A DNA stretch of 64,000 nt from assembly GCA_963969495.1 (NCBI GenBank), contig OZ018320.1, positions 74,630,245 to 74,694,244 on the forward strand, in the 5' to 3' direction. The notes under the pieces were generated by a model, which was not told the origin of the DNA, made no database searches, and saw only the letters and a program-made list of their open reading frames with translations. Shown here one piece after another: positions 61,847 through 64,000 of this stretch. How positions within the stretch are numbered: the stretch's first letter is position 1; every line of letters begins with the position of its first letter. Position numbers and translations under genes: made by a program. This stretch comes from Ceratothoa steindachneri. Lineage: Eukaryota > Arthropoda > Malacostraca > Isopoda > Cymothoidae.

Positions 61847-64000
61847 ACTCCCCCCCTAAAAAGGTTACCCCCCTCCTTTTTACTATTTGGAGATTACAAG
61901 TCCGAGTACTGACGAGGCCTCCTGACGACGTGACCAGAGCGTGTGACAGTGCCATTGGTTTGGCTGCAGGTACGGGTACACAGATTTGATGTGGCAGTGG
62001 CAGTGCCATTAGAGTTAAACAAGGCACTGGCAGGGGAGAAGGTTGATGGAGCGAAGGTGATCCGCTTGCTGGTTCCTTCCGAGATGGCGTCAAGCGGGAT
62101 GTGGGAGTCTTGAGTTGCGTTGTCCGCTGACCGAGTGACCAGTGGGGGAGAGATTTGCTCCTGACTAACCACTTCTGCCGACGAGGGTTCCTGCAACAAA
62201 GGAGGAGGAGGCAGCAAAACGGAAGGTGGAATTGAAGAGGCAGGAGTATTTAAAAAGGTAGAGTTTAGGTTTTTCGGGGGGATTACTGTACCATAAAGGG
62301 GTATAGGAGGAGGGAATGAGTGATTGGGGTTCTAGACGAACATTTTTGTTATAAGCGATACAGGTTGCAAGTAAGAGCGAGTTAAATCGCGAAGGACAAA
62401 TAAATCGGAACATCTTGTCATCTCATTCGCTACCAAGGTTTTATGATTGACAGGCACTCTAGGGACGGTAGGCTTAACCTCAGCCATAACCGTACAAAAT
62501 TGTGTATACAAGAAGGAGATCGAGGAAAGAAGGTTGAAGTTTGTTAGCGAAAGAAAGGAATTGACCAGGAAGACTAAGTTGAGTACCATACACGAGTTCA
62601 GTTGCAGAACAGGTCAAATCTTATTTCAAGGACGAGCGAATACCCAGGAGAATACAAGGTAGCTTGTCCACTAAGGCGATTTTCAGGAACTGTGGAGCTT
62701 AAGCATGGTTTGAGGGTCCTGTGTAGACGTTTGAACGCGGTGTTGCTCTGAGGATGATACGCGGCGGTACGTAGGTGAAAGGAGCCAAGCACTCACCTGA
62801 ATGCATCCCATTGGTGGGATTCAACTTGGCTACCACGGTCAGTCATGATCGTGGACGGAACACTAAAACGAGCAACCCATCCTGAGACGAAAGCTCGAGT
62901 GACGGTGGAGGCTCTGATGTGCGGTATAGGAACTGCTTATGGCCAACGAGTAAAACAATCGATCATGGTGAGAACATGATTTCAACCACGGGAGTAAGGA
63001 AGATGAGCTACTAGATCGACGTGAACGGTGTTAAAGTGTTGTGCGACGAGCTTGCGTGTTGTATTGATACCAGGATGAAAAAGACCGTGAATTTAGTCGA
63101 AAATAGTCCGACGGTAAGCCAGAGGAATGAGAGGAGGAGAACATTCAGACAATGAATAGTCGACCAAGATGTACCTGGAAGGACCGTCTGGTAATTCGAC
63201 TTCGCAAAAAACGAGTTGAGAAGAGTGACGCAGTGTTTTCGTGTCTTCATCTTGTTTCTGGGTCAGCGTCATTGTCGCATGATTGATGGGCGCAGTGTGA
63301 GAAATTCTCTTGCCCAAAATCGCGGAAATGCGAGAAAGCGTCTGGTACGACGTTTGAAGATCCAGGAAGATAGCGAATATCGCTCATCTACAGGATAAAG
63401 TCAAGGTGACGAATATCAACTACAATGTGCACGAAGACGTGGAACGAGACGAGCGGGCACTGACCAAAGGTTTATGGTCAGTATAAATATTGAAGTCACG
63501 TCATTCGAAATATGGATGGAAGCGAGGGATTGCGCGGTATATACCAAGCAGCTCACGTGAGAACGTACTATACCTCTTTTGAGTGTCAGGAAGAGAGCGA
63601 GAGAAGAAAGCAAGAGGTTGCCATAGTTCACCAATCTTATGCTGGAAGGTTGCATCTATGTGAGTTGAGGATACGTCTAAGGCGACGCTGATAGGGGGCT
63701 CCTGGAGAAGGATAAACCAATTCCGCAACGCCGGCAATAGCCTCTTTTGTGAGAGAAAATGAATTGCACGCCTCAGTAGACCACTCGAAAGGAGAGTTCT
63801 CTTTGGTCCTAAACCGCATGTAGTTGAGGGATTGTGTGGCCTGGGAATAATTTGGAATGAATCTGTGGTAGAAATTGTGGGTTGAGCAAGATTGCGCATC
63901 ACGGTAACTTTTTCTTCGACTGGGCTAATCCCAACACTCTAAACGTGGTGTCCCAAGAAGGAGAGTTGCGAGATACCTGAAAGAGAGAAGTGTTGAGTAC
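61847..64000 (-). pseudogene. Gypsy element: RT/RNase H, integrase, pol tail, runs off the window
   Basis: From the right edge: RNase H (PISVALDVSSTHIDATFQHK, QPLAFFSRSLPDTQKRYST, FSRELLGIYRAI, 63690-63520), then an integrase in broken frames (HVDLVAHLPYSRG, IDCFTRWP, TIMTDRGSQVE, RTAAYHPQSNTAFKRLHRTL, 63030-62700), and the pol tail with VPRVPVNHKT and [16 protein letters not shown] at 61894. A purine-rich tract and TGTTATAGCAATGCC mark the 3' LTR from 61847 leftwards. Frameshifts are frequent. The 5' half is beyond the window. Confidence 0.85.

Overview
This is eukaryotic DNA: an AT-rich, intron-bearing stretch of an animal genome, crowded with transposable elements. The mix of elements (mariner/Tc1, Merlin, Jockey- and CR1-like retroposons, GIY-YIG Penelope elements, Gypsy elements) and two copies of a cysteine-rich protein family common in arthropod genomes suggest an invertebrate, probably an arthropod. 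The host gene encodes an axonemal protein, so the lineage must have motile cilia or flagellated sperm. I cannot name the species.

One host gene was recognised: dynein regulatory complex subunit 1 (DRC1), on the + strand. I rebuilt its 3' part as ten exons spread over 28.8 kb (14133-42955), ending in a stop codon and a poly(A) signal. All ten exons have plausible splice sites, their phases agree, and they join into 1,401 nt (466 codons plus stop). The N-terminal exons are not visible; they probably lie left of the window or in diverged sequence. The introns are stuffed with elements: a complete Tc1-like element (intron 1), two inverted MITE copies flanking exon 4, two nested foldback MITEs, a Merlin element and a 5S-rRNA-bearing repeat (intron 4), a 31-bp minisatellite running into the acceptor of exon 8, and retroposon, Tc1-like and Penelope remains (intron 8).

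Layout. 1-620: mariner end. 1.3-5.7 kb: decayed Jockey-type element (-), head to head with a second gag-like ORF (+, 5.9-7.5 kb). 7.6-8.9 kb: two copies of a tRNA-like Pol III unit. 9.7-10.1 kb: 43-bp hairpin repeats. 10-12 kb: Penelope fragment, duplications and a fragment of the cysteine-rich family. 13.5-13.8 kb: TACAGTA-rich repeat. 14.1-43.1 kb: DRC1 and intronic elements. 43.9-44.9 kb: CR1/L2-like RT remnant (-). 45.3-47.8 kb: a second cysteine-rich family copy (+) interrupted by a second copy of the 5S-bearing repeat. 47.9-50.8 kb: two Penelope elements in opposite orientation separated by an AT tract. 50.8-53.9 kb: old Gypsy (-) with a nested CR1-like fragment. 54.0-59.6 kb: young Gypsy derivative with two LTRs, gag, protease and RNase H but no reverse-transcriptase core and no integrase. 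60.2-64.0 kb: two related Gypsy elements (-), the last running off the window.

Apart from DRC1, essentially all recognisable coding sequence belongs to selfish elements, mostly broken. The most unusual points are the 5S-rRNA-derived domain in a 1-kb dispersed repeat, the minisatellite-derived splice acceptor and the inverted MITEs around exon 4 of DRC1, the LTR minisatellite that fully accounts for the length difference between two sister LTRs, and the paired A/B-box units inside an element with inverted ends. Identifications come from reading motifs, without database searches.
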